The notes under the pieces were generated by a model that was not told the DNA's origin, searched no databases, and saw only the letters and a program-made list of their open reading frames with translations. The position numbers were made by a program, and so were the translations under genes. Below, one piece after another: positions 15,320 through 24,579 of a stretch of DNA of 64,000 nt. Positions within the stretch are counted from its first letter, which is position 1. Each line of letters starts with the position of its first letter. This DNA is from Bradyrhizobium diazoefficiens USDA 110 (GTDB taxonomy: Bacteria > Pseudomonadota > Alphaproteobacteria > Rhizobiales > Xanthobacteraceae): positions 7,302,001 through 7,366,000 of the forward strand of contig NC_004463.1 of the NCBI RefSeq assembly GCF_000011365.1, given 5' to 3'.

Positions 15320-15958
15320 ATGAAACGTTCAGCCGCCGAGATCGTCAGGGAGTACGGGCCCTTTCCGGGTGTCGAGGCCGTGCACGGCGTGACCTATGAC
15401 GGCACGCATGTCTGGTTCGCATCCGGCGACAAGCTGAACGCGGTCGATCCGGCCAGCGGCAAGCTCACACGCTCGATCGATGTCGCCGCGCACGCCGGGA
15501 CGGCGTTCGACGGCCGGCACCTGTTCCAGATCGCCGAGGACCGCATCCAGAAGATCGACGCCGCGACCGGCAAGGTGGTGAACACCATCCCGGCGCCCGG
15601 CGGTGGTGGCGATTCCGGACTTGCCTGGGCGGAGGGTTCGCTGTGGGTCGGTCAATATCGGGAGCGCAAGATCCATCAGATCGATCCGGAGACCGGGGCG
15701 GTGCTCCGCACCATCGAGAGCAAGCGCTTCGTGACCGGGGTGACGTGGGTCGACGGCGAGCTCTGGCACGGCACCTGGGAGGGCGATGACAGTGACATCA
15801 GGCGGATCGACCCGGAGAGCGGCAAGGTGCTGGAGCAGCTCGACCTGCCGGCGGGCACGATGGTCTCGGGCCTGGAGTCTGACGGCGGTGACCGTTTCTA
15901 CTGCGGTGGCGGAGATCGCGGCAATGTGAGAGCGGTCCGCCGTCCGCGGCGCGGCTAG
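15320..15958 (+). CDS. Vgb/glutamine-cyclotransferase-like beta-propeller protein
   Basis: The protein has 212 residues starting at ATG 15320, with CAGGGA upstream. It has no signal peptide. About five repeats of roughly 40 residues end in similar strands (GVTYDGTHVWFASGD, GTAFDGRHLFQIAED, GLAWAEGSLWVGQYR, GVTWVDGELWHGTWE, GLESDGGDRFYCGGG) interleaved with IDPETGAVLRTI-like turns, giving a small beta-propeller. Such proteins appear under the names Vgb, SMP-30-like and PQQ-like, and an activity cannot be deduced. The gene follows the regulator by 28 bp and probably shares its transcript. Confidence 0.8.
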   Translation: MKRSAAEIVREYGPFPGVEAVHGVTYDGTHVWFASGDKLNAVDPASGKLTRSIDVAAHAGTAFDGRHLFQIAEDRIQKIDAATGKVVNTIPAPGGGGDSGLAWAEGSLWVGQYRERKIHQIDPETGAVLRTIESKRFVTGVTWVDGELWHGTWEGDDSDIRRIDPESGKVLEQLDLPAGTMVSGLESDGGDRFYCGGGDRGNVRAVRRPRRG

Positions 15959-16098
15959 CCCCGCGATGACGGCCTGAATGTGCGGCAACGGTGCGCACGC
16001 GGCCGTTAACACATTCGCCCCAATTCCACCCCATCGATGCGCTCTAGCGCCCTCCTCTCCCGCCCTGTAGAATCCCTCGCGGGCGGCCTGGGGGTGAG

Positions 16099-17667
16099 AT
16101 GCGTCTGGCGTTGAATTTCAAGACTATCCTGATTGCCGTGGCGGTGCTCGCGGCGTCGTTCTTCATCAGCCTGAAGGCGATGGACTGGCTGTCGCCGCGC
16201 GCGACCAATTCCGCGCCCCCGGTCGCACAGCTGCCGCCGCTGCCGCCGGCCTCGAAGAGCTCGATCGTGGTCGCGCCGGTCGCCATCGCGATCTCGGCGA
16301 TCCGCGAGCAGGCCGAGAAGGCCGCGCCGCGCAATTTCGCCGGCAAGGCCGACAATCCGATCTCGCAGATCCTGGAGAACGCCGACATCGGTTGGTCCGC
16401 CGTGCGCGGACCGATGGCGGCTGCCGGCGACAAGGACGTGCTGACCATCTCGACGCCGCTCAGCGGCAAGCTGAACGTGACGGGCTCGCTGTCCGCCAAA
16501 GCCACGGGCGCACTCGGCGACGCGCTCGGCAGCGTGCTCGGCGGTGACGCGGCGAAACGGATCGGCGCGGTCAACATCAAGAACTTGAACGCCAGCGCCG
16601 AGATCAAGGGCAACGTCATCGTCACCTCGCGTCCGAAGCTCGCGGCCAACTGGCATCTCGAGCCCAATCTCGGGGCGCAGGTCAATCTCGGCGACACCAA
16701 CCTCAACGTCTCCGGCGCCAAGGTCAACGTGCCGGCGCAGGTCAAGCCGCTGATCGACAAGAACGTCGGCGAGCAGATCAACATCGTCTCCGAGCGCATC
16801 CGCAACGATCCGTCGCTGCGGGAGAATGCCGAGCTGCAATGGGCCAAGGCCTGCCGTACGATCCCGCTGCAAGGCTCGGGCTCGTCGGCAGCGCTGCCGC
16901 CGCTCTGGCTCGAGATGAAGCCGACCCGCGCCATCGCCGCGCAGCCGCGCGTCGACGCCCAGAACGTAACGCTGCTGCTTGGCCTCGAGCTGGAGACGCG
17001 GGTGACCTCGACGCCGTCCAAGCCGGACTGCCCGTTCCCCGACAAGATCTCGATCGTGCCGCCGACCGGCACCGGCGTGAGCATCGGCGTGCCGATCGAC
17101 GTGCCCTTCACCGAGATCAACAAGCTGATTGCGGCGCAGATGGTCGGCCACACCTATCCCGAGGACGGCTCGGGCCCGGTCGACGTCACCGTGAAGAGCG
17201 TCAACGTGGTTCCGTCCGGCGACCGGTTGCTGATCTCCCTTCTGGTGCGCGCGAAAGAAAAGAAGAGCTGGCTCGGCCTCGGCGCCGAGGCGACCGTGCA
17301 TATCTGGGGCCGGCCGATGCTCGACCAGGCGCAGCAGACGCTGCGGCTCGCCGACATCCAGCTCGCGGTGGAATCCGAGGCGGCCTTCGGGCTGCTCGGC
17401 GCGGCGGCGCGCGCGGTGGTGCCGCAGATGCAGCAGGCGCTGGTGCAGAAGGCGACGCTCGATCTGAAGCCGATCGCCGCCAACGCCCGCGAGAAGATCG
17501 CGGCCGCGATCGCCGACTACCAGAAGAGCGAGGACGGCCTCAAGGTCGACGCGAAGATCGACAGCCTGACGCTCGCCGACATCGCCTTCGATTCCAAGAC
17601 GCTGCGCGTGGTCGCGGAAGCCGGCGGCTCGCTCAACGTGTACGTGACGAAGCTGTCGGGGATGTAG
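16099..17667 (+). CDS. DUF4403 family membrane-anchored protein
   Basis: The protein has 522 residues. A single N-terminal transmembrane anchor (ILIAVAVLAASFFISLKAM) is followed by a Pro-rich spacer and a large beta-rich periplasmic part: SKSSIVVAPVAIAISAIREQ, SISTPLSGKLNVTGSL, IKGNVIVTSRPKLAANWHL, TGVSIGVPIDVPFTEINKLI and ADIAFDSKTLRVVAEAGGSL. This order fits DUF4403, whose duplicated domains resemble lipid-binding or BPI-type folds. The function is unknown. Envelope location is inferred from the anchor. The gene stands alone, with 140 bp before it and 135 bp after. Confidence 0.85.
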   Translation: MRLALNFKTILIAVAVLAASFFISLKAMDWLSPRATNSAPPVAQLPPLPPASKSSIVVAPVAIAISAIREQAEKAAPRNFAGKADNPISQILENADIGWSAVRGPMAAAGDKDVLTISTPLSGKLNVTGSLSAKATGALGDALGSVLGGDAAKRIGAVNIKNLNASAEIKGNVIVTSRPKLAANWHLEPNLGAQVNLGDTNLNVSGAKVNVPAQVKPLIDKNVGEQINIVSERIRNDPSLRENAELQWAKACRTIPLQGSGSSAALPPLWLEMKPTRAIAAQPRVDAQNVTLLLGLELETRVTSTPSKPDCPFPDKISIVPPTGTGVSIGVPIDVPFTEINKLIAAQMVGHTYPEDGSGPVDVTVKSVNVVPSGDRLLISLLVRAKEKKSWLGLGAEATVHIWGRPMLDQAQQTLRLADIQLAVESEAAFGLLGAAARAVVPQMQQALVQKATLDLKPIAANAREKIAAAIADYQKSEDGLKVDAKIDSLTLADIAFDSKTLRVVAEAGGSLNVYVTKLSGM

Positions 17668-17802
17668 CGCGTCTTCACTCACCAAGCCCGCGCGTGTCTT
17701 CGTCGCTTGCGCCGCTAGCATTCTCATCGGAGGATGCTAAGCTGTTCTTCGCAACCTCGAACGAGGTCCTGACAGCACTGTAGCCGATGACGCGAGGACA
17801 AC

Positions 17803-18912
17803 ATGGAAGCCGGCATGGTCACGCTTGCGCCGGCACTGGTGCGATTTTCCGGCATACAGAAGACCTATGATGGCGAGCACCTCGTGGTGAAGAACCTCGA
17901 CCTCGACATCAGGAAGGGCGAGTTCATCACCCTGCTCGGCCCGTCGGGCTCGGGCAAGACGACCACGCTGATGATGCTGGCTGGCTTCGAGGTTCCGACC
18001 CATGGCGAGATCTATCTCGCAGACCGGCCGATCAAGAACATGCCGCCGCACAAGCGCGACATCGGCATGGTGTTCCAGAACTATGCCTTGTTTCCGCACC
18101 TGACGATCGCGGAGAATATCGCCTTCCCGCTCTCCGTCCGCAAAATCAACAAGGCGGAAGCGCAGGAGCGCGTCAGGGCGGCGCTCCGCATGATCAAGAT
18201 GGAAACCCTGGCGCACCGGCGGCCCGGGCAGCTGTCCGGCGGTCAGCAGCAGCGCGTGGCGCTCGCCCGCGCGCTGGTTTTCAATCCGCAACTCGTGTTG
18301 ATGGACGAGCCCCTTGGCGCCCTCGACAAGCGCCTGCGGGAGCAGATGCAACTCGAAATCAAGCAACTGCACGAGACGATGGGCATCACCGTCGTCTACG
18401 TCACCCACGATCAGAGTGAAGCGCTCACCATGTCGGACCGCATTGCCGTGTTCAACGACGGCATCGTGCAGCAGATCGACAGGCCCGACGCGCTGTATGA
18501 GCATCCGGTGAACAGCTTCGTCGCTCACTTCATCGGCGAGAACAATGTGCTGGCCGGCACCGTCGAGACGGTCGACAAGGACTATTGCCGCGTCGCGCTG
18601 GCGGGCGGCGGCGCCGTCACCGCACGGGCGGTCAATGTATCAGGCGCGGGCGCATCGACCTCCCTGTCGGTGCGGCCGGAGCGCGTCGCCATTGTCCCGG
18701 ACGGCACCTCCAGCGAAGGACCGAACCGGCTGCCGGCCAGGGTGCAGAACACCATCTATCTCGGCGACCACGCGCTGGCCGTGCTCGATGTCGCCGGCAA
18801 CGGGGAGTTCATGGTCAAGCTTCAGCCGGGGGCGCATCACAGTCTCATTCCTGGCGAAAGCGTGTTCATCACCTTCCGGCCCGAAGATTGCCTCGCCCTC
18901 GATCCTGTTTGA
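17803..18912 (+). CDS. potA: Polyamine-type ABC importer ATP-binding protein
   Basis: The protein has 369 residues. The nucleotide-binding domain has Walker A GPSGSGKTT, Q-loop MVFQNYALFP, signature LSGGQQQRVALARAL, Walker B LVLMDEPLGALD and switch His THDQSEAL. Residues from about 240 to the end form a TOBE-type regulatory domain (SVRPERVAI, NTIYLGDHALAVLD). This arrangement defines the PotA/FbpC class that powers import of polyamines, iron or similar solutes. The operon continues with a PotD-like binding protein and two permeases, so polyamine or opine-like substrates are the best guess. GAGGACAAC precedes the ATG. Confidence 0.9.
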   Translation: MEAGMVTLAPALVRFSGIQKTYDGEHLVVKNLDLDIRKGEFITLLGPSGSGKTTTLMMLAGFEVPTHGEIYLADRPIKNMPPHKRDIGMVFQNYALFPHLTIAENIAFPLSVRKINKAEAQERVRAALRMIKMETLAHRRPGQLSGGQQQRVALARALVFNPQLVLMDEPLGALDKRLREQMQLEIKQLHETMGITVVYVTHDQSEALTMSDRIAVFNDGIVQQIDRPDALYEHPVNSFVAHFIGENNVLAGTVETVDKDYCRVALAGGGAVTARAVNVSGAGASTSLSVRPERVAIVPDGTSSEGPNRLPARVQNTIYLGDHALAVLDVAGNGEFMVKLQPGAHHSLIPGESVFITFRPEDCLALDPV

Positions 18913-18968
18913 TCCGAACCTGCAACGATCAACGTCAACGTAACGCACATGAAGAAGGAACAAGGACC

Positions 18969-20027
18969 ATGCTGAAGCGCAAAACTGGCAGGATTGCTCT
19001 GGGTTTCGTCGCGGCATTCAGCGCCAGCGCTGCGCTGGCCACGGTCGCACAGGCGCGTGATCTCACCGTCGTGTCGTGGGGCGGCGCGTATCAGGATGCG
19101 CAGAAGAAGGTCTATTTCGAGCCGTTCAAGAAGGCGGCCGGGGCTCCGATGAACGACGAGTCCTGGGACGGCGGTGTCGGCGTGCTGCGCGCCAAGGTGC
19201 AGGGTGGTGCCGCCACCTGGGACGTCGTGCAGGTGGAGAGCGACGAACTTGCGGTCGGCTGCGAGGAAGGCCTGTTCGAGAAGCTTGACTATTCCAGGAT
19301 CGGGGGCGAAGCCGCCTATATCCCGCCGTCGGTCAACGCTTGCGGCGTCGGCGCCATCCTCTACGATTTCGTTCTCGGCTACGACAAGGACAAGCTGAAG
19401 CAGGCCCCGAGCGGCTGGGCCGACTTCTTCGACACCAAGAAGATTCCGGGCAAGCGCGCCTTGCGTCAGGGCCCGAAGACCACGCTGGAGATCGCCCTCA
19501 TGGCCGACGGCGTCGCGCCGAAGGACGTCTACAAGGTGCTGGCGACCGACGAAGGCGTCGAGCGCGCGTTCAAGAAGCTGGACACCATCAAGGGCGACAT
19601 CGTCTGGTGGAAGGCCGGCGCGCAGCCGCCGCAACTGCTCGCCTCCGGCGAGGTGGCCATGACCTCGGTCTACAATGGCCGCATCGACACCGCGAACAAG
19701 AACGAGAAGAAGAATTTCGGCATGGTGTGGGACGGCGCGCTCTTCACCCTCGACAGCTGGGTCATCCTGAAGGGTAGCCCGAACAAGGACGCGGCCTACA
19801 AATTCCTGGACTTTGCAGGCAAGGCGGAGAACCAGTCAAAACTGTCGGAGAACATTGCCTATGGCACCTCGAACAAGGACGCAGCCGCTCTGCTCGCGCC
19901 CGCCGTTCTGAAGGACCTGCCGACAGCGCCTGACAACATCAAGAACGCGGTCGAGATCAACGTTGCCTTCTGGCTCGAGAACATCGACCGCTTGACCGAG
20001 CGCTTCAACAAATGGGCCGCGAAATAG
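18969..20027 (+). CDS. PotD-like periplasmic binding protein of the ABC importer
   Basis: The protein has 352 residues from ATG 18969, which has AAGGA upstream. The signal peptide is RIALGFVAAFSASAALATVAQA. The mature part begins RDLTVVSWGGAYQDAQKKVY, the usual start of PotD/PotF-family (SBP_bac_8) proteins, and includes WDVVQVESDELAVGCEEGLF and VWDGALFTLDSWVILKGSPN. It should capture the solute in the periplasm and deliver it to the two permeases encoded next. The substrate is not fixed by sequence. The gene starts 56 bp after the ATPase gene. Confidence 0.9.
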   Translation: MLKRKTGRIALGFVAAFSASAALATVAQARDLTVVSWGGAYQDAQKKVYFEPFKKAAGAPMNDESWDGGVGVLRAKVQGGAATWDVVQVESDELAVGCEEGLFEKLDYSRIGGEAAYIPPSVNACGVGAILYDFVLGYDKDKLKQAPSGWADFFDTKKIPGKRALRQGPKTTLEIALMADGVAPKDVYKVLATDEGVERAFKKLDTIKGDIVWWKAGAQPPQLLASGEVAMTSVYNGRIDTANKNEKKNFGMVWDGALFTLDSWVILKGSPNKDAAYKFLDFAGKAENQSKLSENIAYGTSNKDAAALLAPAVLKDLPTAPDNIKNAVEINVAFWLENIDRLTERFNKWAAK

Positions 20028-20049
20028 CGCGCCCCGCAAGGCTCGACCA

Positions 20050-21312
20050 ATGGCGAATGCGCTTTTGACCGGCGCCGATGCGTCGACCGAGGTGCCGCTC
20101 AAGCGCCGATTGAGGCGTGCGGAGCGGGCACGCCAGGTCAAGGCATTGGCGCTGGTAGCACCGCTTCTCGTCTTCCTGCTCTTCACCTTCGCAGGCCCGA
20201 TCGCCGGCATGCTGTGGCGCGCCGTCGATGACCGGGAGGTGCGCCAGGTCCTACCTCAGACCGTCGCGGCTCTCGCCGACTGGAACGGCAAGGACCTGCC
20301 GGACGAAAAGGCCTTTGCAGCGCTGGCAAGCGACATCCTGGCGGCGCGCGCGTCCGGCACCATGGCGATCGCGGCCAAGCGGCTCAACTACGCGCTGAAC
20401 GGCTTCCGCACGATCCTGACCAGCACGACGCGCAATCTGAAGGCGCTGCCGGAGCCCGGCACCGCCAAGGAGACACTTGGCAAGATCAATCCGGCCTGGC
20501 GCGAACGCGCCACCTGGACGACGATCAAGGACGCCAGCGGCCCAACGACCGGCTTCTACCTTCTGGCGGCGCTCGACCTGACGCGGAACGCGGACGGCGC
20601 GATCGTCGCAGCTCCGCCGGATCAGGCGATCTACCGCGACGTGTTCGCCCGCACCTTCCTCATCAGCCTCAGCGTCACGGCACTCTGCCTGATCCTCGGC
20701 TTCCCGGTCGCGTACCTGCTGGCGACGCTGCCGCCGGGCCGGTCGAACCTGCTGATGATCTTCGTCCTGCTGCCGTTCTGGACATCGCTTCTGGTCCGCA
20801 CCTGTGCCTGGATCGTGCTGTTGCAGAGCAAGGGCGTCGTGAACGACAGCCTGCAGTGGCTTGGCATCATCGACCAGCCGTTGCGCCTGATCTACAATCG
20901 CTTCGGCGTCTGCGTGGCCATGACCCACGTTCTCCTGCCGTTCATGATCCTGCCGCTGTACAGCAGCATGAAGGCGATCTCGCCTGCTTACATGCGCGCC
21001 GCCGCCTCGCTCGGTGCGCCACCACTCACCGCCTTCCTGCGGATCTACCTGCCCCAGACGCTGCCCGGCATCGGCGCGGGAAGCCTGCTCGTCTTCATCC
21101 TGGCGCTCGGCTACTACATCACGCCGGCACTCGTCGGGGGCGCCGCCGACCAGATGATCAGCTACTTCATCGCGCTCTACACGACCGAGACGGCCAATTG
21201 GGGCCTTGCTTCGGCGCTGGGTGCGGTGCTGCTGCTCGCCACTGTCCTGCTCGCTCTCGTCTACGGCAAGCTGGTGCAGGGCCAGCAGGTCACGGGAGGA
21301 ATGAAGAATTGA
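20050..21312 (+). CDS. ABC importer permease (PotB-like) with large periplasmic insertion
   Basis: The protein has 420 residues. The first membrane helix (ALVAPLLVFLLFTFAGPIAGM) is followed by an extra-cytoplasmic stretch of about 140 residues that ordinary PotB lacks. A standard five-helix permease domain begins at residue 198 (VFARTFLISLSVTALCLILG) and carries the cytoplasmic EAA-type loop MRAAASLGAPPLTAFLRIYLP that contacts the ATPase. The insertion is charged and rich in Ala, Thr and Lys and may contact the binding protein. The gene begins 22 bp after the binding-protein gene, and its stop overlaps the next start. Confidence 0.88.
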   Translation: MANALLTGADASTEVPLKRRLRRAERARQVKALALVAPLLVFLLFTFAGPIAGMLWRAVDDREVRQVLPQTVAALADWNGKDLPDEKAFAALASDILAARASGTMAIAAKRLNYALNGFRTILTSTTRNLKALPEPGTAKETLGKINPAWRERATWTTIKDASGPTTGFYLLAALDLTRNADGAIVAAPPDQAIYRDVFARTFLISLSVTALCLILGFPVAYLLATLPPGRSNLLMIFVLLPFWTSLLVRTCAWIVLLQSKGVVNDSLQWLGIIDQPLRLIYNRFGVCVAMTHVLLPFMILPLYSSMKAISPAYMRAAASLGAPPLTAFLRIYLPQTLPGIGAGSLLVFILALGYYITPALVGGAADQMISYFIALYTTETANWGLASALGAVLLLATVLLALVYGKLVQGQQVTGGMKN

Positions 21313-22139
21313 GCGACAATTCCACCCTCCGCACGCCCAGCCAGCGCATCGCGTGGACCGCGACCATCATCATCTCCACGCTGGTGTTCATCTTCCTGAT
21401 CGCGCCGATCCTTGCGATCATGCCGCTGTCGTTCAGCTCGGGCTCGTACCTCACCTATCCGCTGCCGGGCCTCTCCTTGCGCTGGTACGACGATTTCATC
21501 AATTCGCCGCGCTGGATGAATTCGCTGAAGAACAGCATGATCATCGGCGTCGCCTCGACCCTGCTGTCGATGGTGCTTGGTACGCTGGCCGCGCTGGGGC
21601 TGGCGCAGTGGAAGAGCCGGTTCAAGCCGCTCGTGCTCGCGTTCGTGCTGTCGCCGGTCGTCGTGCCCGGCGTCATCACCGCGGTCGGCCTGTATTTCTT
21701 CTTCGCGCCGATCGGGCTGACCGGCAGTTACCTCGGCTTGATCCTGGCCCACACCGCGCTGGCAACGCCCTTTGTGGTGATCACGGTCGGCGCGACGCTG
21801 CAAAGCTTCGACACCAATCTGGCGCGCGCCGCCGCCTCGCTCGGCGCCTCGCCGCTTGACGCGTTCCGCCGCGTGATCCTGCCGCTGATCCTGCCGGGCC
21901 TCGCCTCAGGTGCGCTGTTCGCCTTCGCGACCAGCTTCGATGAGGTGGTGATCGTGCTGTTCATGGCAGGTCCGGAGCAGCGCACCCTGCCGCGCGAGAT
22001 GTTCAGCGGCATCCGCGAGAACATCAGCCCAACCATCACGGCAGCGGCGGTGATTCTGACCACGGTATCGGTCATCCTCCTCGCCACTCTGGAAGGCTTG
22101 CGCCGACGCAACGAACGGCTCAAGGGCAGCAGCGCCTGA
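21309..22139 (+). CDS. ABC importer permease (PotC-like), TTG start
   Basis: The protein has 276 residues. No ATG or GTG fits the N-terminus. The TTG at 21309 overlaps the stop of the previous gene as TTGA and has GGGAGGA at a good distance, so it is chosen. Six hydrophobic segments are present, beginning ATIIISTLVFIFLIAPILAI and including the NFTTLW-like second part GLSLRWYDDFINSPRWMNSL. The EAA loop is ARAAASLGASPLDAFRRVIL. It pairs with the upstream permease in the membrane. It is the last gene of the four-gene operon. A family B repeat follows the stop. Confidence 0.9.
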   Translation: MSDNSTLRTPSQRIAWTATIIISTLVFIFLIAPILAIMPLSFSSGSYLTYPLPGLSLRWYDDFINSPRWMNSLKNSMIIGVASTLLSMVLGTLAALGLAQWKSRFKPLVLAFVLSPVVVPGVITAVGLYFFFAPIGLTGSYLGLILAHTALATPFVVITVGATLQSFDTNLARAAASLGASPLDAFRRVILPLILPGLASGALFAFATSFDEVVIVLFMAGPEQRTLPREMFSGIRENISPTITAAAVILTTVSVILLATLEGLRRRNERLKGSSA

Positions 22140-22151
22140 AAGGCCCCCGCT

Positions 22152-22278
22152 GTCATTCCGGGGCGCGCAGCGCGAGCCCGGAATCACATCGGGCCGCAGC
22201 GACGGTGGATGAATGGATTCTCTGATGCGCAACTGCGCATCAAAGCTCGCGCCCCAGAGGGCGCGCCCCGGAATGACG
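22152..22278. repeat. Family B repeat, copy 2
   Basis: GTCATTCCGGGGCGCGC...GCGCGCCCCGGAATGAC is a long palindrome with an internal TGCGCAACTGCGCA hairpin. It separates the polyamine-type operon from the branched-chain-type binding-protein gene and may stop transcription between them. Confidence 0.85.
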
Positions 22279-22400
22279 ACAGATCCCCCTGCTTATTTTC
22301 TCATCCCCCTCACGCATCTTTGGCTTAGCTGCCGCGACCGTTTGTCGCTAGAACAGTCCCCGCAACAACGCCCAAACAACAACACACAGGGAGAAACAAC

Positions 22401-23612
22401 ATGCAAAAACTCATCGCCGCCACAGCAGTCGGTCTCGCGCTCGCTGCGACATGCGGCACCGCGCAGGCGCAGATTTCCGACGATGTCGTCAAGATCGGCG
22501 TGCTCACTGACATGTCGAGCCTCTATGCGGACGCGACCGGCAAGGGCTCGCTCGCCGCCGTCGAGATGGCGGTGGCCGATTACGGCGCCAAGGTCGCGGG
22601 CAAGCCGGTCCAGGTGGTTGCCGCCGATCACCAGAACAAGCCCGATGTCGGCGTCAACATCGCCCGCAACTGGTACGACAACGACAAGGTCGACGCGATC
22701 TTCGACGTGCCGACCTCATCGGTCGCCCTGCCGATCTCGGCGCTGACGCGGGAAAAGAACAAGATCAACATCAATTCCGGCGGCGGCTCCTCCGATATCA
22801 CCGGCGTCGCCTGCTCGCCCAACACGGTGCACTGGACCTACGACACCTATGCGCTGTCGAACGTCGCCGGCAAGGCGATGGTGAAGCGCGGCGAGGACAC
22901 CTGGTACTTCGTCACCGCCGACTACGCCTTCGGCATGGCGCTGCAGCGCGATGCCGCCAACGTGGTCAAGGAGAGCGGCGGCAAGGTGCTCGGCGAAGTC
23001 CGCCATCCGCTCAACTCGTCGGACTTCTCCTCCTTCCTGCTCCAGGCCCAGGCCTCCAAGGCCAAGGTGGTCGCGCTGGCCAATGCCGGCGGCGACACCA
23101 CCAATGCGCTGAAGCAGGCCGCCGAGTTCGGCCTCACTCAGGGCGGCCAGAAGATGATCGCGCTCCTGCAGGAGATCACCGACACGCATTCGCTCGGCAT
23201 CAAGGCGACGCAGGGCCTGATCGTCACCGACGCGTTCTACTGGGACATGAACGAGGAGACGCGCGCCTTCTCGAAACGCTTCAACGAGAAGGTCGGGCAC
23301 ATGCCGACCATGATCCAGGCCGGCCTCTATTCGGCAACCATGCACTATCTGAAGGCGATCGAGGCCATCAAGACCGACGAGGCGCCGAAGGTGATGGAGC
23401 AGATGCGCTCGACGCCGGTCAACGACTTCTTTGCAAAGAACGGAAAGATCCGCATCGACGGCCGCATGGTCCACGACATGTATCTGTTCGAGGTCAAGAA
23501 GCCCGAGGAGTCCAAGGGCGAGTGGGATCTCTACAAGCTGATCGCCACCGTGCCCGGCGACGAGGCATTCCGTCCGCTCGACAAGGGCGGCTGCCCGCTG
23601 GTGACGCACTAA
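22401..23612 (+). CDS. Branched-chain amino-acid-type (LivK-like) periplasmic binding protein, orphan
   Basis: The protein has 403 residues. A signal peptide ends AQAQ. The mature sequence begins VVKIGVLTDMSSLYADATGK, the hallmark of Peripla_BP_6 proteins, with the inter-domain part VALPISALTREKNKININSG and TYFVTADYAFG-like strands (WYFVTADYAFGMALQRDA). Such proteins feed amino acids, amides, urea or aromatic acids to Liv-type transporters. No liv permease or ATPase genes are adjacent, so it must work with components encoded elsewhere. GGGAGAAACAAC is the ribosome binding region. Confidence 0.92.
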   Translation: MQKLIAATAVGLALAATCGTAQAQISDDVVKIGVLTDMSSLYADATGKGSLAAVEMAVADYGAKVAGKPVQVVAADHQNKPDVGVNIARNWYDNDKVDAIFDVPTSSVALPISALTREKNKININSGGGSSDITGVACSPNTVHWTYDTYALSNVAGKAMVKRGEDTWYFVTADYAFGMALQRDAANVVKESGGKVLGEVRHPLNSSDFSSFLLQAQASKAKVVALANAGGDTTNALKQAAEFGLTQGGQKMIALLQEITDTHSLGIKATQGLIVTDAFYWDMNEETRAFSKRFNEKVGHMPTMIQAGLYSATMHYLKAIEAIKTDEAPKVMEQMRSTPVNDFFAKNGKIRIDGRMVHDMYLFEVKKPEESKGEWDLYKLIATVPGDEAFRPLDKGGCPLVTH

Positions 23613-23617
23613 AAGTG

Positions 23618-23762
23618 CTCTCCCTCTCCCCGCTTGCGGGGAGAGGGTTGGGGTGAGGGAGTCTCCACAACGACGGTGACAGTTAGACTCGCGGAGAGTC
23701 CCCCTCACCCACTTCGCATCTTCGATGCGAAGTGACCTCTCCCCGCAAGCGGGGAGAGGTGG
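23618..23762. repeat. Family A repeat, copy 3
   Basis: Starts 6 bp after the binding-protein stop. It has CTCTCCCCGCTTGCGGGGAGAG at both ends in inverted order, GGGTGAGGGAG / CCCCTCACCC flanks, and the small palindrome ACTTCGCATC-ttc-GATGCGAAGT inside. It lies between convergent genes. Confidence 0.85.
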
Positions 23763-23829
23763 GGAAGAGCACGACAGCGCGCCCGGCGAAAACCGGGCGC
23801 GCGTCGTTCAAATCGTCACGCGAACCGCA

Positions 23830-24357
23830 TTACTCCGAGTACTTGAACTCGGGCATGTTCTTCAGCTCGTCCTTGCTCGCGTTGAACACGGCGTGGTCCG
23901 GATACCACTTCGACGAAGCCGTCACGGTCGTCGCGGTCTTGTCGGTGCCGGTCGCGGCACCCGTGGTTGTGGTCGTCGCCGGCTTGGCGTTCGGATTTGT
24001 GCCGGCCGCGCCGGTATAGGCGACGGCCTCATTGACGAACTTCAGCTTGTCATAGGGCACGGCAACCAGATGCTCGCCCATGCCGAGGAAGCCGCCGACG
24101 CCGATCACGGCGATCTTGATGGCGCCGCTCTTGTCCATCAGCAGATCGTTGATCGAGCCGATGTTCTCGTTGGCGTCGTTGTAGATCTTCAGGCCCGGCA
24201 TCTTCGACGTGCGCCATTCACCCGAGGCCGACGTGGTCGTCGTGGTGGTGGCCGCGGTCGGCGCCTTGTCGGTGGTGGCGGTCGGCGATTGCGCAAACGC
24301 AGCGGTCGCAAGCAGCGCGGTGCCGGCAAGGCCGGCGGCGATTGATTTCATCAGCAT
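23830..24357 (-). CDS. Exported PRC-barrel domain protein
   Basis: The protein has 175 residues from the ATG at 24357, after GGAGAGGACAACA. A signal peptide ends AFAQ. A Thr-rich linker (TAATTTTTTSASG) is followed by a PRC-barrel (MPGLKIYNDANENIGSINDL, GGFLGMGEHLVAVPYDKLKF) and a second Thr-rich linker leading to a short end (WYPDHAVFNASKDELKNMPE). Proteins of this kind are common and often stress-induced in rhizobia, with no fixed function. The 222-bp upstream region contains GGAACGTTCC and other GGAAC words, but spacing does not support a firm EcfG promoter call. Confidence 0.85.
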   Translation of the reverse strand: MLMKSIAAGLAGTALLATAAFAQSPTATTDKAPTAATTTTTTSASGEWRTSKMPGLKIYNDANENIGSINDLLMDKSGAIKIAVIGVGGFLGMGEHLVAVPYDKLKFVNEAVAYTGAAGTNPNAKPATTTTTGAATGTDKTATTVTASSKWYPDHAVFNASKDELKNMPEFKYSE

Positions 24358-24579
24358 TGTTGTCCTCTCCTTCAGCAAAAACTCGTATGGAGAGAACAGC
24401 GCCGATCACGCGCAGTTCCTAAGCTGCGGCGATTTCGTCGCACAACGGTGGCGCTGCGTTGCAGTGAAAGTTCCTTAACTCACGCAGGAACGTTCCAATG
24501 CACAGTTCCCCGCCGACGATCGTGCGCCCTGGGTGAAGCACGAGCGCGGCGGGGAACGCGCCGACCTGCGTCGCTCAGA

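Noticed and set aside
16006..17727. 573-codon minus-strand frame opposite the DUF4403 gene
   Set aside because: Composition is typical of antisense high-GC reading; no start signal or domain. The plus strand matches DUF4403 throughout.
24400..24520. EcfG (general stress) promoter upstream of the PRC-barrel gene
   Set aside because: Several GGAAC words occur, but none has a CGTT-type -10 at 16-17 bases in the right direction.
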